Assembly: GCF_002936985.1 (NCBI RefSeq)
Contig: NZ_MPZN01000019.1
Span: 1 to 63,243 of the forward strand
Source: Microterricola pindariensis
GTDB taxonomy: Bacteria; Actinomycetota; Actinomycetes; Actinomycetales; Microbacteriaceae
Length of the DNA: 63,243 bases
Reading direction: 5' to 3'
In this document: piece after piece, positions 42,765-51,629 of the stretch
Layout of the letters: every line of letters begins with the position of its first letter
How positions within the stretch are numbered: position 1 is the stretch's first letter
Translations under genes and position numbers: made by a program
Notes under the pieces: generated by a model
Seen by the model: the letters and a program-made list of their open reading frames with translations, nothing else
Database searches by the model: none
What the model was told of the DNA's origin: nothing

Positions 42765-45578
42765 TCAGGTGGGCTGGCCCTGGGGGGCGAGCGCGCGCAG
42801 CTCCCTGCGCGAGCTCAGTCCGAGCTTCGGCAAGACGTTGCGCATGTGGAAGTTCACGGTCGTGACCGACAGGAACAGGGTCTCCGCGATCTCGCGGTTG
42901 GTGTGCCCGCGCGCGGCATGCTGGGCGATCTGGCGCTCGCGGACGGTGAGGGCGCCGAACGGGTCCGCCGACACCGCTGCGCCGTTGCCGCCCGCCCGCT
43001 CCAACAGGGCCAGCGTGCGCTCGAGATCTGGTGTGGCGCCCAACCGGGTGAAGACCTCGGCCGCCGTGGTCAGCTGCGCGATCGCCCCCGGCGCGTCCCC
43101 CACCCGCAGCAGGAAGCGGCCGTAGTCGGCGCGCGCCCGGGCGAGGGGGAAGGGGAAGAGCGCGGCATCCGGTTCGGCCACAGCGCGCTCGTAGAGCGCC
43201 TTCGCGCTCTTGCGCCGGTCTGCGGCATCCTCGATTCGCGCCTCGAGCCAGAGCGCCGAACCGTAGTGCGGCTGCCAGCGTGCGGTCTCGCGGATGTCGG
43301 CGAGCGCTGCCCGCGCCTCGGCTACCCGTCCCAGGGCTGCGAGGGCCTCGACCTGGTAAGTCTTCCACCCGTGCGTCGTCGACACCATGGCTCGCAAGGC
43401 TGGGTCGGAGCAGGCGCGCAGCTGCTCAGCCGGATTGCCCATCGCCCGGGCCAGCTCGGCGGCCGCGACGGCCGCCATCGACGACTCGTAGCTCTCGTGC
43501 CGGCTGATCGTGGCGCGCTCCCCCGCCTCCAGCAGGGCCGCCACCTCGCTCGCGTCGCCGCGGGAGGCCGACACAAGGGCCGCCGTGAAGTGGGTGACGG
43601 GGCGCACGGTGAACGCCGTCTCGTCCATCGCGAGGCTGAGCGCCGCCTCGGAGCCGGCCTCGGCGCCGTCCCAGTCGCCGAGCAGGTACTGCACGTGGCT
43701 GAGGATGACGCGCACATGCCCGGCGGTCCAGGCGTGCGGGGAGCGAACGAGCGTGGCGGAGGCCATCAGCATGCCCGCGTGCACGGCACCGACATCGCCA
43801 GACTGCATCTGCACGCCGGCCCGGGTGACGAGCGCGTCGACGAGTTCTGGGGAGGCGTCCGCCCGCGAGATCAGCATGCTGAGCTCGCCGAATGCCGCAC
43901 CGAAAGCGGCCATGTCGCCGGAGCGCGCCGCGGCCGTGATGGCCCAGCCGAGCAGGCGCATGTGCTGCCCGTCGGCGGTGTGCATCCAGCGCAGGCGCTG
44001 GTCGGCGGCATCCGCATCGCCGGGTCGCACGGCGTCGACGAGTGCGCGGGCCCGCACAACCTGGGCCGCGATCGGGTCGGTGTCCCCGGTCATGAGCTGG
44101 AACTGCGCCTGAATGCCCGCGATGTGCGCGGCGAGGATGCGGTCCGCCGCGTTGTCCGTCACCACGCCGGCGGGGGCGGCGGCCTCGCCGACCACCCGCT
44201 CCGCGACGGCCAGGGCCTCGGGAATGCGCCCCAACACGGCCAGCATCTCCACCGAGATCGCCGTGGCCAGCGCCCCGGCCGGCAGCGCCTCGGTCAGCGG
44301 CAGCAGGTCGAGCACGAGCTGGTGCCGTCGGAAGCGCATCGCCAGCAGGGCGATCTCGATCAGGATGTCGTCGTGCTGGTCGCCGGGCTCGCAGAGGAGC
44401 AGGATGCTGCGCAGGTAGCCGATCGCCTCGTCGGCCTGCGCGGGGCTGGCTGCCGAGCGCGCGATGTCGAGCACGCGGCCGAGCAGCGCGTCATCGACGG
44501 CGGATGCGGCGGCCAGACTGTGCCGCAGGCCGCGCCGGCCGTCCAGAGCCTCGCCGGCGGCCCGGTGGATGGCCAGCGTCTCGCTCGCGCTCATGCGCTT
44601 CGTCACGGCGTGGGCAAGCAATTCGTGCCGGGGCTGCACCCACGTCTCGTCGCGCCAGCGCGAGCGCACCACGAGGCCCGCCGCATCGGCGGCATCCGGG
44701 TCGGCGGGCAGGCTCAGCGCCTGCGCGATGTCGGCGACGACGCGCTCCTCGACGGGGTCGCGCAGCACGGCGCAGATCTTGCCGAAGGCGCTGGCCTCCG
44801 GCGGGGCGGCCGCGGCGACCCGCGCGAACGGGTTGCGGGCGGCGTCGATGACGGGGATGGGGGCTTCCCAAATGTCGGCCTCGGCATCCACGGCCGCCGT
44901 GTCGCGGCTGAGGGCCAGCGCCGTGTTCAGCAGGGCGGGGGAACCGCCCGTCGCCTCGCGGAGGGCCCTGGCACTGCGCTGGGAGACGCCGCGGTGCACG
45001 AGACGGGCGGCGACGGCACGCACCTGTTCGGTGCTAAGCGGTTCGAGGCGCAGTTCGGAGTGTTGCTCCGAGCGGCCGACGAGCCCGGCGAGGAGGTCGA
45101 CGAGTGCGTTGGGCTCGGTCATCGGGCGGCTGGCGACGGCGGCGAAGAATCTGCCGTCGATGAGCCGCTGCACGGCGAAGCGCAGGGCGATCGCCGACTG
45201 CGGGTCGAGCCACTGGGCGTCATCGATGGCCAGGAACACGGGGGTGCGCACGCGGTCGAGGGCGGCCAAGATCAGCGCGCCCATCCGTCGCGGGTTGGCC
45301 TCGGCATCCGAGACCGGCTCGATGGGCCCCCGCGGCTGGAGCTGGCGCAGCAGCCGCTCTGCCGCCGCGAACGGCACCTTGGCCTCGTAGGCGTCCGCCT
45401 TGAAGTAAAGCGCCTTCCACCCGGACTTGACGGGCAGGATCGCGCGCAGGAGCTGCGATTTGCCCATGCCGGACAGGCCGGTGACCAGCAGGGTTCCGCT
45501 CTGCTGGGCCTCGATCATGCGCTGCGCGGCCTGCCGTTCCGGCGCGCGCTCGACATCATCCACCGCGCTGTCTCGCAT
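42765..45578 (-). CDS. LAL-type LuxR-family transcriptional activator with AAA-ATPase
   Basis: 937 residues. N-terminal AAA ATPase: Walker A TLLVTGLSGMGKSQLLRAIL, Walker B TPVFLAIDDAQWLDPQSA, sensor region FFAAVASRP. A long helical TPR-like middle (residues about 400-860), and a C-terminal LuxR helix-turn-helix FGALTVRERQIAQHAARGHT with LFLSVTTVNFHMRNVLPKLG. Large ATP-binding LuxR (MalT/LAL) activators usually bind a small ligand through the middle region. ATG 45578 with GAAGG upstream. Being directly upstream of, and co-directional with, the surface-protein gene, it is a candidate activator of that gene. Confidence 0.92.
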   Translation of the reverse strand: MRDSAVDDVERAPERQAAQRMIEAQQSGTLLVTGLSGMGKSQLLRAILPVKSGWKALYFKADAYEAKVPFAAAERLLRQLQPRGPIEPVSDAEANPRRMGALILAALDRVRTPVFLAIDDAQWLDPQSAIALRFAVQRLIDGRFFAAVASRPMTEPNALVDLLAGLVGRSEQHSELRLEPLSTEQVRAVAARLVHRGVSQRSARALREATGGSPALLNTALALSRDTAAVDAEADIWEAPIPVIDAARNPFARVAAAAPPEASAFGKICAVLRDPVEERVVADIAQALSLPADPDAADAAGLVVRSRWRDETWVQPRHELLAHAVTKRMSASETLAIHRAAGEALDGRRGLRHSLAAASAVDDALLGRVLDIARSAASPAQADEAIGYLRSILLLCEPGDQHDDILIEIALLAMRFRRHQLVLDLLPLTEALPAGALATAISVEMLAVLGRIPEALAVAERVVGEAAAPAGVVTDNAADRILAAHIAGIQAQFQLMTGDTDPIAAQVVRARALVDAVRPGDADAADQRLRWMHTADGQHMRLLGWAITAAARSGDMAAFGAAFGELSMLISRADASPELVDALVTRAGVQMQSGDVGAVHAGMLMASATLVRSPHAWTAGHVRVILSHVQYLLGDWDGAEAGSEAALSLAMDETAFTVRPVTHFTAALVSASRGDASEVAALLEAGERATISRHESYESSMAAVAAAELARAMGNPAEQLRACSDPALRAMVSTTHGWKTYQVEALAALGRVAEARAALADIRETARWQPHYGSALWLEARIEDAADRRKSAKALYERAVAEPDAALFPFPLARARADYGRFLLRVGDAPGAIAQLTTAAEVFTRLGATPDLERTLALLERAGGNGAAVSADPFGALTVRERQIAQHAARGHTNREIAETLFLSVTTVNFHMRNVLPKLGLSSRRELRALAPQGQPT

Positions 45579-45748
45579 CTTTGCCTTCCCCGTCGTTCCG
45601 AGGAACGCACCGTTCTTACCCTCCGGTAATCGGGACTCTACCGCACCGGCCGGCACAAGTAGACCGAGCGGTCCACCCCGGCCCCCTCGCCGCAGTGGGG
45701 CGCCCCGGCATACCCCTGCCGAGCGGGGCACCGCGGCCTCCAGCCGAC

Positions 45749-46504
45749 TTAGGCGCAGCCGTCGGCGACCATCTCCGGAGCAGCCACCCAGCGGACGCTG
45801 CCCTCGTCAGATTCGAGCACGATGACCGTGGCCTGTGCGGCGGTGCCGTCCGGTGCGCTGATGTCCAGCACGTCGACCGGCGTGCCGACACAGGTGAACA
45901 ACTCGCTGTCGAAGCCGGGCTGGGCGGATGCGAACTCCCAGCTGTCACCGGCCTGGATTCCCTGGACGCTCGACATCGGGATGTCGTTCCCGGCCGGCGC
46001 GTCGAAGAAGATGGCGAATCGCGGCCAGACGAGGTAGTCGAGCTCTTTGTCGCTGCGCATCTGCTCGTCGTACAGGCGCTCGTCGAGCACGAAGCCTCCC
46101 CAGCGGTGACGGACCCCGGGCGGACTGTGCATGGTTCCGCTGTACTCCTCGGAGGACGGCGGCCCGTCAAAGACCACGCTGAGCGCGGCGATCGCCTCTC
46201 CCGCCGCCGACATGTAGCTGAGGGTCGTCACAACCGCTCCGTCGCCGTCTCGCAGCTCGAGGACATCGGGCCGAGCCACCAGCCCCCTCACGCGTTCCAG
46301 CTCCGCCTCCGGACCAGGAACTGGAACGGGGGTCGAGGATGCACCAGGCACCGGTCGGGTCGGAGACGGCTCGTTCGTGCCCGAACCGGCTTCCGGCGTC
46401 GCCTGCCGCGGTGCGCTGCACCCGGCGACGAGGACGAGCATCACGATGGCGAGCGCGGCCACCCCGCCCAGCCGGCGGGCCGCGCCCGCGGTCACTGTTC
46501 TCAT
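45749..46504 (-). CDS. Hypothetical lipoprotein
   Basis: 251 residues. Signal peptide with basic start and hydrophobic core VAALAIVMLVLVAGC; lipobox LVAGC. A Pro/Thr/Ser-rich linker of about 40 residues follows, then a globular domain with no motif I recognise (ELRDGDGAVVTTLSYMS, YLVWPRFAIFFDAPAGNDIP). Two Cys near the C-terminus may form a disulfide. Anchored on the outer face of the membrane. Stands alone between glpD and the LAL regulator. Confidence 0.75.
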   Translation of the reverse strand: MRTVTAGAARRLGGVAALAIVMLVLVAGCSAPRQATPEAGSGTNEPSPTRPVPGASSTPVPVPGPEAELERVRGLVARPDVLELRDGDGAVVTTLSYMSAAGEAIAALSVVFDGPPSSEEYSGTMHSPPGVRHRWGGFVLDERLYDEQMRSDKELDYLVWPRFAIFFDAPAGNDIPMSSVQGIQAGDSWEFASAQPGFDSELFTCVGTPVDVLDISAPDGTAAQATVIVLESDEGSVRWVAAPEMVADGCA

Positions 46505-46558
46505 GCGCCCATCGTCTCAGACGGCGGGCTGGGTTCGCGTTCCGACGCGGCCGCTCGG

Positions 46559-48295
46559 CTACTTGCCCTCGACCGCCATGATGTCCGGGGCTTCCAACCG
46601 CACGCGGTCGGCGGATGCGTCGTCCGGCTGTTCCTGCGACGCACGTTCGGCGGCGACCCGCTTGAGGTAGTTCGCCACCTCGAGCGCCTCGGTGTCCTCA
46701 TCCCAGCCGAGCACGCCGGCCATCAGCTTGGCGGCGACCGGAGCGGCCGAGACGCCACGGTCCCACGCCTCGATCGAGATGCGGGTACGGCGGGCCAGCA
46801 CATCTTCCAGGTGCAGCGCCCCCTCGTGCGAGGTCGCGTAGACGATCTCGGCGGCCAAATAGTCGTCGGCCCCTGGCAGGGGCTCGCCGAGCGTGGCATC
46901 CGACTTGATGAGGTCGAGCAGTTCATCGGTCAGGGTGCCGTAGCGGTTGAGCAGGTGCTCGATGCGCACCTTGTGCACGCCGAAGGCCTGGGCGATGCGG
47001 CCGCGCTTGTTCCAGGCCGCCTGGTAGCCCTCGGCCCCGAGCAGCGGGATGTCCTGCGTCGTTGACTGCGGGATCCGGCCGTCCAGCGCGTCGACCGCCG
47101 CATCGATGGCGTCCTTGGCCATCACCCGGTAGGTGGTCCATTTGCCGCCCGCAATCACGACGAGCCCGGGCACGGTGTGCGCGACGAGGTGCTCGCGGGA
47201 GAGCTTGGAGGTCTGCTCACTCTCTCCGGCCAGCAGCGGGCGGAGCCCGGCGTAGACGCCCTCGACGTCCTCCCGGGTGAGTTGGATCGACAGCACGCTG
47301 TTCACGTGTTCAAGCAGGTAGTCGATGTCGGCCGCGGTCGCGGCCGGGTGCGCCTTGTCGAGGTTCCAGTCGGTGTCGGTGGTGCCGATCAGCCAGTGCC
47401 GGCCCCACGGGATCACGAACAGCACGCTCTTCTCGGTGCGCAGCAGCAGCCCCATCGCCGACTGGAAGCGGTCGCGCGGCACGACGAGGTGGATGCCCTT
47501 GGACGCCCGCACCTTGAAGGTGCCGCGCTCCCCCACCATGCGCTGGGTGTCGTCTGTCCAGACGCCGGTCGCGTTCACGACCTGCTTGGCCCGCACCTCG
47601 AACTTCTCGCCGGTCTGCAGGTCGTGCGCCTGCACGCCGACGACCCGCTGTCCGACCTTGATGAAGCCCTCGACGCGCACCCGGGAGGCGGCGTGCGCCC
47701 CGTAGAAGGAGGCCGTGCGCACCAGCGACGACACGTAGCGCGCGTCATCGACCTGTGCGTCGTAGTAGGTGATGCCGCCGATCAGCGCGTCGTTGGAGAG
47801 CGACGGGATCAGGCTCTGCACCTGGCGCTTGCTCAGGTGGCGGTGGTGCGGCACCCCGGGCGGGCGGCCGCCGGTGTAGCTGAAGATATCGTAGAGCAGC
47901 ATCCCGGCGCCGACGTAGGCACGCTCGATCACCCGCTGCTTCAGCGGGTAGAGGAAGCGCACCGGCTTGACCAGGTGCGGGGCGATGCGCTGCAGCAGCA
48001 GACCGCGCTCGATCAGCGCCTCACGCACCAGCCGGAAGTCGAGCTGCTCCAGGTAGCGGATGCCGCCGTGCACGAGCTTCGAGGAGCGGCTGGACGTTCC
48101 TGACGCCCAGTCGCGCTCCTCGAGGATCCCGACGCTCAGGCCGCGGGTGACCGCGTCCAGCGCCGAGCCGGCTCCGACAATTCCCCCGCCCACCACGAGG
48201 ATGTCCAGCTCTTTCTCCTTGAGCCGGGCAAGGGCGGCCGCCCTCTCCTCCGGTCCGAGCTTGCTGGAACGCGTCACGCTGTTGCGCTGGGCCAT
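46559..48295 (-). CDS. glpD: Glycerol-3-phosphate dehydrogenase (FAD)
   Basis: 578 residues. Membrane-associated flavoenzyme passing electrons from glycerol-3-phosphate to quinone. FAD-binding LDILVVGGGIVGAGSALDAV, substrate region SRSSKLVHGGIRYLEQLDF, GIHLVVPRDRF, WLIGTTDTDW, VIAGGKWTTYRVMAKDA. The C-terminal helical domain of about 130 residues is present. ATG 48295 preferred over 48298 because GGGAGG gives better spacing. Lies 105 bases after guaB3 in the same direction, with a CA-rich leader between them. Confidence 0.96.
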   Translation of the reverse strand: MAQRNSVTRSSKLGPEERAAALARLKEKELDILVVGGGIVGAGSALDAVTRGLSVGILEERDWASGTSSRSSKLVHGGIRYLEQLDFRLVREALIERGLLLQRIAPHLVKPVRFLYPLKQRVIERAYVGAGMLLYDIFSYTGGRPPGVPHHRHLSKRQVQSLIPSLSNDALIGGITYYDAQVDDARYVSSLVRTASFYGAHAASRVRVEGFIKVGQRVVGVQAHDLQTGEKFEVRAKQVVNATGVWTDDTQRMVGERGTFKVRASKGIHLVVPRDRFQSAMGLLLRTEKSVLFVIPWGRHWLIGTTDTDWNLDKAHPAATAADIDYLLEHVNSVLSIQLTREDVEGVYAGLRPLLAGESEQTSKLSREHLVAHTVPGLVVIAGGKWTTYRVMAKDAIDAAVDALDGRIPQSTTQDIPLLGAEGYQAAWNKRGRIAQAFGVHKVRIEHLLNRYGTLTDELLDLIKSDATLGEPLPGADDYLAAEIVYATSHEGALHLEDVLARRTRISIEAWDRGVSAAPVAAKLMAGVLGWDEDTEALEVANYLKRVAAERASQEQPDDASADRVRLEAPDIMAVEGK

Positions 48296-48400
48296 CATTG
48301 CCTCCCGAGGTACGTGGTACTGACGGATTGCTGCCGGTGGAGCTGGTGCTGCCTGTGGTGCTGGTGGAACTGGTCGTGCCGGTGAAGCTGTCTTTCGAGG

Positions 48401-49519
48401 CTAGTTGCCCTGGTACGGGGCCACAACAACCTCGACCCGCTGGAACTCCTTGAGGTCGGAGTATCCGGTGGTCGCCATCGAGCGGCGCAGCGCGCCGACG
48501 AGGTTCGCGGTGCCCTCGGCCACGGGGGCCGGGCCGTAGAGGATCTCCTCGAGCGGGGCGACGGTGCCGACGTGCACGCGGTTGCCGCGAGGCAGCTTGG
48601 CGTGGTGCGCCTCCGCACCCCAGTGGTAGCCGCCGCCGGGGGCGTCGGTGGCGCGGGCCAGCGCGGTGCCGAGCATGACGGCATCCGCGCCGCAGGCGAT
48701 CGCCTTGACGATGTCGCCGGAGGTGCCGAGGCCGCCGTCGGCGATCACGTGCACGTAGCGTCCGCCGGACTCGTCCATGTAGTCGCGGCGAGCGCCGGCG
48801 ACGTCTGCGACGGCGGTGGCCATCGGCGCGTGGATGCCGAGCGAGGCGCGCGTGGTCGAGGCCGCGCCGCCGCCGAAGCCGACGAGCACGCCGGCCGCGC
48901 CGGTGCGCATGAGGTGCAGGGCCGCCGTGTACGTGGCTGCGCCGCCGACGATCACGGGGACGTCGAGCTCGTAGATGAACTTCTTGAGGTTGAGCGGCTC
49001 CTGGTTCTTGGAGACGTGCTCGGCCGAGACGGTGGTGCCGCGGATGACGAACAGGTCGACGCCGGCGGCGACGACGGTGCTGTAGAACTCCTGGGTGCGC
49101 TGCGGCGAGAGGGCGGCGGCGACGGGGACTCCGGCGGCGCGCACCTCGGCGATGCGGGCGGTGATGAGCTCCGGCTTGATCGGCGCGGAGTAGATCTCCT
49201 GCATCCGGGCGGTCGCCTTGGCGTCGCTCAGGCCGCGGATCTCGGCCAGCAGGGGCTCCGGGTTCTCGTAGCGGGTCCAGAGGCCCTCGAGGTCGAGCAC
49301 GCCGAGGCCGCCGAGCTGGCCCATCATGATGGCGGTCTGCGGCGAGACCACGGAGTCCATCGGTGCGGCCAGGAACGGGATGTCGAACTGGTAGGCGTCA
49401 ATCGCCCAGTTCACCGACACGTCCTCTGGGTCGCGGGTGCGCCGCGAGGGCACAATCGCGATGTCGTCGAATGCGTAGACACGACGTGCCCGCTTGGACC
49501 GGCCGATTTCAATCTCCAT
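48401..49519 (-). CDS. guaB3: GuaB3-type IMP dehydrogenase-family protein
   Basis: 372 residues, shorter than GuaB and without CBS domains. IMPDH barrel with IVPSRRTRDPEDVSVNWAID, IPFLAAPMDSVVSPQ, GGLGVLDLEGLW and ADGGLGTSGDIVKAIACGAD. The loop carrying the catalytic Cys in GuaB (GPGSICTTR) reads VGFGGGAASTTRASLG here, so the thioimidate-forming Cys is missing, as in mycobacterial GuaB3. C-terminus LVGALRRSMATTGYSDLKEF is family-typical. ATG 49519 six bases after GGAGGG; a GTG two codons earlier is possible. Enzymatic status unclear; perhaps a regulator of purine synthesis. Confidence 0.92.
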   Translation of the reverse strand: MEIEIGRSKRARRVYAFDDIAIVPSRRTRDPEDVSVNWAIDAYQFDIPFLAAPMDSVVSPQTAIMMGQLGGLGVLDLEGLWTRYENPEPLLAEIRGLSDAKATARMQEIYSAPIKPELITARIAEVRAAGVPVAAALSPQRTQEFYSTVVAAGVDLFVIRGTTVSAEHVSKNQEPLNLKKFIYELDVPVIVGGAATYTAALHLMRTGAAGVLVGFGGGAASTTRASLGIHAPMATAVADVAGARRDYMDESGGRYVHVIADGGLGTSGDIVKAIACGADAVMLGTALARATDAPGGGYHWGAEAHHAKLPRGNRVHVGTVAPLEEILYGPAPVAEGTANLVGALRRSMATTGYSDLKEFQRVEVVVAPYQGN

Positions 49520-49588
49520 GCTCACCCCTCCAGCCTACCCAACCTCGCCGACGGGCGGTCACGAGTCTCGTGCTTCGCTCTGCGCCCC

Positions 49589-51283
49589 TCAACGTTCGCG
49601 CACCACCCTGGTCTCCGTCCACACCGGCTGCTCGGACTCGTACACGGCCCCATCCGCGCCGAACACCAGGTAGCGGTCGAAGCCGCGGGCGAACCAGCGG
49701 TCGTGGGTGACGGCCAGCACGGTGCCGTCGAAGCGGGTGAGCGCATCCTCCAGCGCCTCGGCCGACACCAGGTCCAGGTTGTCGGTCGGCTCGTCGAGCA
49801 GCAGCAGTGTCGCCCCGGAGAGCTCGAGCAGCAGGATCTGGAGGCGCGCCTGCTGCCCGCCGGAGAGTGACTCAAAGGTCTGCTCGGCCGCCGCCACCAG
49901 CCCGTAGCGGTCGAGCGCGCCGCTGGCGGCCTCGCGCGCCATGCCGTTCCTTTGGCTGTCGCCCCTGTGCAGGATGTCGAGCAGCGTGCGGCCGGCGAGT
50001 TCCGGGTGCTCGTGCACCTGGGCGAACCAGCCGGGGACGACGCGGGCGCCGAGCACGGCCCGGCCCTCGTGCGGCACCGGCGCCAGCGTCTGGCCGATGG
50101 CCGTCACGTGGCCGAGGGTCGCATCCGGCTCGGTGCCGCCGCGGGCGAGGAGGCGCAGGAAGTGCGACTTGCCCGAGCCGTTCGAGCCGAGCACGGCGAC
50201 CCGGTCGCCGTACCAGACCTCGAGGTCGAACGGCTTCATCAGGCCGCTCAGCTCGAGCCGCTCTCCGACGATGGAGCGCTTGCCGGTCCGCGCCCCGCGC
50301 AGCCGCATGGTCACTGCCTGGGCGGGCGGCCTCTCCTCCGGCGGGCCGGCGTCCTCGAAGCGGCGGAGCCTGGTCTGCGCCGCCTGATAGCGCGAGGCCA
50401 GGCCGTCGTTGTGCTTCGCCTTGACCTTCAGCGTCTGCACGAGCGTCCTCAGCGCCTGGCGCTGCTCGTCCCAGCGCCGGCGCAGCTCGTCGAGGCGCTC
50501 GAAGCGGGCGTCCCTGGCCGCGTGGTAGCCCTCGAAGCTGCCGCCGTGCACCCAGGCGGTGTTGCCGGCGGCGCCCAGCTCGATCGTGACGATGCGGTCG
50601 GCGGCGCGCGCCAGCAGCTCGCGGTCGTGCGAGACCAGCAGCACCGTCTTCGGTGTCTCGCGCAGCTGCTGCTCCAGCCAGCGCTTGCCCGGCACGTCGA
50701 GGTAGTTGTCTGGCTCGTCGAGCAGCAGCACCTGTTCCGGCCCGCGCAGCAGCGCCTCCAGCGCGAGGCGCTTCTGCTCCCCGCCGGAGAGGGTGTCGAG
50801 CTCCCGCCAGCGGGCCCGCTCGAACGGCACGCCGAGGGCGGCCATCGTGCAGTGGTCCCAGACCGTCTCCTGCTCGTAGCCGCCGGCGTCGGCGTACTCG
50901 CCGAGCGCGGTGGCGTAGCGCATCTGGCTGGCGGTGTCGTCCTTCTCCATGATGGCGAGCTCGGATGCCTCCAGCTCCAGCGCGGCCTGGCGCACCCGGG
51001 CGGGGGCGACGGCGATGAGCAGGCTCGCCACGGCGCTCCCCGTCGACAGCGCCCCGTGGCCGATGAACTGGTCCATCACCCCGAGCCCTCCGTCGATGGC
51101 GATGCTGCCCTCGTCGGGCCGCAGCTCGCCGCGGATGATGCGCAGCAGCGTGGACTTGCCTGCGCCGTTCGCGCCGATCAGCGCGGTCGTGGTGCCCTCG
51201 CCGACGCGGAACGCGAGGTCGGCGAGCAGCGGGCGGCCGTCCGGCAGACTGAATGAGACGCCGTTGACGTCGATGTAACCCAT
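49589..51283 (-). CDS. ABC-F family ATPase
   Basis: 564 residues, two ATPase domains in one chain and no membrane segment. First: ALIGANGAGKSTLLRIIRGE, LSGGEQKRLALEALL, VLLLDEPDNYLD, VLLVSHDRELL. A charged helical linker (residues about 260-330, RDARFERLDELRRRWDEQRQ) corresponds to the P-site tRNA interaction motif. Second: AVLGSNGSGKSHFLRLLARG, LSGGQQARLQILLLE, LLLLDEPTDNLDL. ABC-F proteins act on the ribosome as translation factors or antibiotic-protection proteins; the short linker does not settle which. ATG 51283 with GGAG. Confidence 0.92.
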   Translation of the reverse strand: MGYIDVNGVSFSLPDGRPLLADLAFRVGEGTTTALIGANGAGKSTLLRIIRGELRPDEGSIAIDGGLGVMDQFIGHGALSTGSAVASLLIAVAPARVRQAALELEASELAIMEKDDTASQMRYATALGEYADAGGYEQETVWDHCTMAALGVPFERARWRELDTLSGGEQKRLALEALLRGPEQVLLLDEPDNYLDVPGKRWLEQQLRETPKTVLLVSHDRELLARAADRIVTIELGAAGNTAWVHGGSFEGYHAARDARFERLDELRRRWDEQRQALRTLVQTLKVKAKHNDGLASRYQAAQTRLRRFEDAGPPEERPPAQAVTMRLRGARTGKRSIVGERLELSGLMKPFDLEVWYGDRVAVLGSNGSGKSHFLRLLARGGTEPDATLGHVTAIGQTLAPVPHEGRAVLGARVVPGWFAQVHEHPELAGRTLLDILHRGDSQRNGMAREAASGALDRYGLVAAAEQTFESLSGGQQARLQILLLELSGATLLLLDEPTDNLDLVSAEALEDALTRFDGTVLAVTHDRWFARGFDRYLVFGADGAVYESEQPVWTETRVVRER

Positions 51284-51629
51284 GGGTGGCTCCAGTTCGG
51301 TGGCCGCGTGGGCGGCGCCACCGGGAGGGCAGCCGACCAGCATATGGGTTGCGCCCGCCGCGCGCCAGCCGCGTCCGCGCAGCCCGCGTCGGCACCCAGA
51401 GCTCCCGCCCGTCAACGACTGAAGACCGTTGGCTCGAGGGTGCGCCAGCGACCCGGGCCAACACCCCGCCCCCATAGCCAGTCAGCGGATGTGAGGGGCG
51501 CAACGCCCGGCATCCGCGACTTCTCGCGGCGTGTCGCGGGCCGCATCCGCTGACTGGCTACAGCGCGGGGCGCAGCTCGTGCAGGCGCAGGCTCTGGCGC
51601 CGGCGGCGTCCGAGCGCCATGCTGGGGGC
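51284..51629. other. 346-base intergenic stretch with an 86-bp inverted-repeat element
   Basis: Between the divergent ABC-F and MalY/PatB genes. Apart from the element at 51475-51560, nothing recognisable; open frames here lack ribosome sites and similarity. Confidence 0.7.
51475..51560. repeat. 86-bp element with perfect 17-bp terminal inverted repeats
   Basis: Ends TAGCCAGTCAGCGGATG and its exact complement. Inside, GCATCCGC occurs twice more, so the left end can also fold on the middle (GCGGATG with CATCCGC). No reading frame. MITE-like or a strong structural RNA. Confidence 0.7.

Noticed and set aside
42846-45629. 927-codon plus-strand open frame
   Set aside because: Exact antisense of the LAL regulator; no recognisable domain, composition as expected for a shadow frame.
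48295-48684. Low-complexity minus-strand frame covering the guaB3 end and glpD leader
   Set aside because: Out of frame with guaB3; the His/Gln-rich part arises from the CA-rich leader and has no start signal.
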